Part shown: piece after piece, positions 59,931-64,000 of the stretch
How positions within the stretch are numbered: the first letter of the stretch is position 1
Layout: every line of letters starts with the position of its first letter
Assembly (NCBI GenBank): GCA_003255025.1
Contig: QANY01005768.1
Location: forward strand, 1,314,805-1,378,804
Length of the DNA: 64,000 nt
Direction of reading: 5' to 3'
Origin: Datisca glomerata
Lineage: Eukaryota; Streptophyta; Magnoliopsida; Cucurbitales; Datiscaceae
Made by a program: the position numbers and the translations under genes
Notes under the pieces: model-generated
What the model was told of the DNA's origin: nothing
Database searches by the model: none
What the model saw: the letters and a program-made list of their open reading frames with translations, nothing else

Positions 59931-60149
59931 ACAATTGGATAAGCTCTGTTACTTCTCAACAGAGACACTCCTGCTAAACCATATAGAGCTTTGGAGGTAC
60001 TAAATTTTTTACCAGAAGCATTGCAATACCCAATATTACAAATAAGTCAATTGAGTGTTCTATGAATAAAATATTTTCATATTCTCTATGAACGATGTTT
60101 ATTATATTTCTGAATTTTTGAGAAATTTGATTTCTTTTTCATGTTTATT

Positions 60150-60835
60150 ATATTTCTCCCTCTCTCTCGCTCTCTCTCTTTCTCTTTCTCTCTCTGTCAG
60201 CCTCTCCCTCTCCCTCTCTCTTTCTCCCTCCCTCTCTCTCGCACTCTCCCTCCCCCACTCTCTCCCTCTCGCTATAGCACACTATCTCTCTCCGTCTCTC
60301 CCTCTCCCTCTCTCTATCCCTCTCTCCCTTACTCCATCTCTCCCTCTTTCCCTCATTCCATCTCTCCCTCTCTTTCTCAATCTCCCACTCTCTCTCTCCC
60401 TATCTAAATCTATCTTTCTCTTTCTCTCTCCCTCCTCCCTTGCTCTCTCTATCCCTCTCTCTCTCTTTCTTTCTCTCTATCTCTCTGTCCCTCTCGCTCT
60501 CGCTCTCATTCACTCTCTCTTTCTCTCTCCCCCTCTCCCCCTCTCTCCCTGGCTTTCTCTCTCTCGCTCTCTCTCTTTCCCTATCTCCATCTCTCTCTCT
60601 CACTCTCTCTTTCCCTCTCCGTCTCTCGATATATCACTCTCTCTCTTTCTCTATCTCGTACACACTCTCTCACTCACACTCTCTTTGGCTATCTCACTCT
60701 CTCTCTCTAACTCTATCTTATTCCCTCTCTCTCATTCTCCCTCTCCCATTCTCTCTTTCTCCCTCCCCTCTCATTCTCTTTCTCCCTCTCTCTGCCTCTC
60801 CCCCTCACTCTTTATTTCACTCTCTCTATCTTTCT

Positions 60836-60876
<41 letters not shown>

Positions 60877-61374
60877 TCCCTCTCTCACTGTCTCCCTCTC
60901 TCTCTATCTCACACTATCTCTCTCTCTTTCTCTATCTCTCACTTTCTCTCTCTCGCCCTCTCTCCCTTTCTCCCACTCTCCCTCTCTCTTTCTCCATCTC
61001 TCATTCTCTCTCGCTCTCTCTCACTTTATCTCTCTCTCGCTCTCTCTCCCTATCTCAATCTATCTCTCTCTCTATCTTTCTCCCTCTCTCTCTTTCTCCC
61101 GCTCTTTCCCCTTCTCTCTCACTCTCTTTTCTCTTTCCCCTTCTCTCTCACTCTCTTTTCTCTCTCTCGCTCTCTCTCACTCCCTCTCTCTCTCAGTCTC
61201 TCTCTTTCTCTCACTCACTCTCTCTCTGTCACTCCCTCACTTGTTCTCTCTCTCTCGCTCGCTCCCTCACTCTCTCTTTATCTCTCTCTCTCTTCCTCTC
61301 TCTCTCTCTTCCTCTCTCTCGCACTCTCTCTCCCTATCTCAATCTCTCTCTCTCTCCCTATCTCAATCTCTCTC

Positions 61375-61406
<32 letters not shown>

Positions 61407-62038
61407 CCTTTTTCGCTATATCACACACTCTCTCTTTCTCTATCTTGGAGACACACACTCTCTCTCACACACACACACTCTCTCCCTCTTTTGCTATATC
61501 ACACTCTCTCTCTTTCTCTATCTCGGACACACACTCTCTTTCACACTCTGTGGCTATATCACACACACACTCTCTCTCACTCTCTCTTCTTCCCTCTCTC
61601 TCGTTCTCCCTCTCCTTCTCTCCCTCTCTACCTCTCTCCCTCTCTCTCATTCACTCTCTCTCCCTCTCCCTTTCTCCCTCTCTCCCTCTGACCCTCTCTC
61701 TTTCTCTATCTCGCACTCTCTCTCTCTCTTTCTCCCCCTCGCTCCCCCTCTCTCTCTTTCTCTTTCTCTCTACGTCTCTCCCTCACACTCTTTCCCCCTC
61801 TCTCTCAACCACCCCCTTTCTCTCGCTCTCTCCCTTTCCCTCTCTCTCACTCTCACACACACACATCCTCTCTCTCTTGTTCTCTCTTACCCGCCCTTTA
61901 TCTCTCCCTCTCACTCTCTCTATCTGTCTCTCATCACTCCCTCTCTATCGCTCCCTCTCTCTCCCTCTATCTCTCTCACTTTCTCTCTCACTCTCTCTGT
62001 CCCCCTCTCCCTCTCCCTTTCTCTCACTCTCTCTCTCA
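60150..62038 (+). repeat. 1.9-kb CT-rich polypyrimidine tract inside a copia reading frame
   Basis: An almost uninterrupted stretch of CTCTCTCCCT-type repeats with small ATC, AC and GC variants. It begins just after LRNLIS of the copia pre-integrase domain and ends before KNVFDICHVKVINGLYMF of the same domain. Because such repeats rarely contain stops in forward frames, two long open frames cross it, made almost only of Ser and Leu. Confidence 0.92.
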
Positions 62039-62174
62039 AGAATGTATTTGATATTTGTCATGTAAAAGTTATAAACGGACTGTATATGTTTAAACCGACT
62101 GAATGTACGTTAAATAATTCTTAATTATTTAAAGTAGCAAAACCTAAAAGTAATAAATGACAAAGAGTTTCTCA

Positions 62175-63177
62175 TGATGATGATAACACATATCTTTGGC
62201 ATCTTAGGTTGCGACATATTAATCTAGATATGTTAAACAGGTTAGCAAAGTATGGTGCTTTGAGAGAACTAAATGTTGGAACCCTTCCTGTTTGTAAATC
62301 ATGTCTAGAGAATAAAATGATCAAGAGGCCTTTCACAGGAAAGGGCCAAAGAGCCAAGGAACGACTTGAGCTAATACATAGTAATATTTGTGGACCGATC
62401 AATGTACAATTTAGAGGTGGGTATGACTATTTCGTCACTTTTATTGACGATTACTCAAGATATGGTTATACTTATCTAATGCAAAGAAAATCTGAAACTT
62501 TTAAAAAGTTTAAAGATTTCAAAACTGAAATTGAAAAGCAATTAGATAAATCATTGAAAACTCATCGATTCGATCGAGACGGTGAATACTTGGATTTAGA
62601 ATTCAAGGAATATTTACTGGAGTATTGAATCTTATCCTAACTCACAACACCTGAAACACCACAGCAAAATTATGTTACAGAGAGGAGAAACCAAACCTTA
62701 TTGGATATAGTTAGGTCGATGTTAAGCTACTCATCACTATCACTTACATTTTGGGGATATGCACTACACACGGCAACTTACATTTTGAATGTAGTGCCCT
62801 CAAAGTCTATAAGCATGACGCCTTTAGAGTTATGAAATGGCTCCAAGCCTAGTTTGTGCCATTTCAATATATGGGGGTGTCCAACTCACGTTCTTAGATC
62901 GAATACCAAAAAGTTAGACTTAAGGTCTGAGGTATGCATATTCGTAGGCTATGCTCCAGAGACTAGAGGTGGGTACTTTTATAGTCATAAGGATCAAAAG
63001 GTGTTTATGTCGACAAATGCAACATTCATTAAGCATTACTATATGCAAAACTACAAACCTTGTTACAAAGTAGTTCTTCAGGAATTACCGGCTGATGAGA
63101 TCAGACCACCTTCAATTTTTACTGATAAATGGCAAACCAGAGAAACCTCAGTTCCTGCAAAGAAAACCCCAATGTAA
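62175..63177 (+). pseudogene. Copia GAG-pre-integrase end and integrase
   Basis: The frame gives HLRLRHINLDMLNRLAKYGA (His of the zinc site), TLPVCKSCLENKMIKRPFTG (CxxC), then the core LELIHSNICGPINVQFRGGY with FVTFIDDYSRYGY, RFDRDGEYLDLEF and TPQQNYVTERRNQTLLD. The first catalytic Asp of the usual HSDLCGP is Asn, while the second Asp and the Glu are present. C-terminal blocks CHFNIWGCPTHVLR, SEVCIFVGYAPETRGGYFYS follow. Stops occur at about 62626 and 62834. Confidence 0.85.
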
Positions 63178-63237
63178 CATCTTAGTGGGAGGGTTGTGAG
63201 ATAACCAATTCGCTACGAGCTAGAAGCACATGTCCTG

Positions 63238-64000
63238 GTGTCAAACACTGATAATGATTATCCATTATCTTATAAAGCAATAGATGATCCTAAAAATGAG
63301 AAATGGAAGGAAGCCATGAACCAGGAAATAGAATCTATGTATTCAAATTTCGTCTGGGAACTTATAGATCTACCTGAAGATGTCAGACACATTGGGTGTA
63401 AATGGATATTTAAGAAGAAAAGAGGTGCATATGGGAAAATAAAGACTTTCAAGGCACGGTTAGTAGCCAATGGCTATACACAAAAAGAGACAATCGATTA
63501 TGAAGAGACATTTTCTCCTGTGGTCATGCTAAAATCCATTCACATGTCCATAGCCACTAGTTTTGACTATGAGATATGGTAAATGGACATCAAGACAGCT
63601 TTTCTTAATGACTCTCTTGAAGAAAGTATTTATATGATGCAACCAGAAGGGTTCGCACAAAAGGGACAAGATCAGAAAGTATGCAAGTTGCTTAAGTTCA
63701 TTTATGGATTAAAGCAAGCATCTAGATCTTGGAATCTTACATTTGATGAAATTATAAAGTCTTATGGTTTCGAGTAAAATATTGACGAATCCTGTGTTTA
63801 TAAATACATTAAAGATAAGATAGTGGTTTTCTTAGTTCTTTATGTTGACGATATTCTACTCATTGAGAATGATGTAGAAACACTGTCAAAAGTAAAGAAG
63901 TGGTTAGTTGAGAAATTCCAAATAAAAAATTTAGGAGAAGCAAGCTATATTCTGGGCATCCAAATCCTAAGGGATTGAAAGAACAAGATCTTGACACTTT
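63238..64000 (+). pseudogene. Copia reverse transcriptase, 5' part
   Basis: The frame reads WKEAMNQEIESMYSNFVWEL, CKWIFKKKRGAYGKIKTFKA, RLVANGYTQKETIDYEETFS, then after a stop at 63580 MDIKTAFLNDSLEESIYMMQ (first catalytic Asp region), YGLKQASRSWN and LYVDDILLIENDVETLSKVK (YVDD, 63841-63852). Stops at about 63580, 63775 and 63976 interrupt it. The domain continues beyond the window. Confidence 0.88.

Larger units (their letters stand above)
60085..64000 (+). mobile_element. Ty1/copia retrotransposon relic, running off the right edge
   Basis: Copia domains appear in order: start of GAG-pre-integrase (MNDVYYISEFLRNLIS at 60088), a CT-rich insertion, the rest of that domain (CHVKVINGLYMFKPTECTL, LWHLRLRHINLDML near 62200), integrase (62280-63175) and RT (63238 onward, with YVDD at about 63842). 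LTRs are outside the window. Stops in integrase and RT disable it. Confidence 0.85.

Noticed and set aside
60088..62124. A 678-residue open frame of Ser and Leu
   Set aside because: It arises because CT repeats lack stops in forward frames. Only its first and last residues are copia protein.

Overview
The window is AT-rich nuclear DNA from a flowering plant, most likely a eudicot. The evidence is intron-containing plant genes, plant lineages of LTR retrotransposons, Mutator-like elements (MULEs), L1-type LINEs and a plant mobile domain relic. I cannot name the species. One ambiguous base (N) sits at 16211.

Three host genes look intact or nearly so. (1) A NYN-domain (MARF1-type) RNase gene on the minus strand runs off the left edge (1-3027, two exons visible). 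(2) An LPR1/LPR2-type multicopper ferroxidase lies on the plus strand (41902-45646, three exons, about 598 aa, all copper motifs present). (3) The AP-5 adaptor complex beta subunit lies on the minus strand (47245-52324, four exons, about 1113 aa). Genes 2 and 3 converge tail to tail. A fourth locus at 3494-4030 is an ATL-type RING-H2 E3 ligase copy whose RING is destroyed by a 68-bp tandem duplication. It lies between inverted arms that resemble MULE ends.

The rest is mostly nested transposons. 4557-15215 is a decayed Tat-lineage Ty3/gypsy element with gag, protease, RT, RNase H, a second RNase H, integrase, a 79-bp tandem repeat, an antisense ORF relic and LTRs. It is interrupted by an LTR-like insertion (about 6764-8927). 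16150-23200 is a mosaic of two related Tat-type LTR copies, two gag fragments and an internally deleted chromovirus-like relic on the opposite strand. 24431-33967 is a complete-looking 9.5-kb MULE with similar inverted ends and an identical 9-bp target duplication. It holds a decayed MURA-type transposase, a later copia-like solo LTR, and fragments of two apparently unrelated host genes with their splice sites preserved. 36060-39290 is an L1 LINE with a second LINE inserted in antisense. 52540-55560 is a plant mobile domain relic. 56590-57900 is a minisatellite whose units are self-complementary. 59340-59930 is another LINE relic. 60085 to the right edge is a Ty1/copia relic in which about 1.9 kb of CT-rich DNA sits inside the GAG-pre-integrase reading frame.

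I did not find a new enzymatic system. The best leads are the MULE with captured subtilase and second-gene fragments, the broken ATL gene between inverted arms, the CT tract in the copia frame, the palindromic minisatellite, and a duplicated 3' splice site in the AP-5 beta gene.
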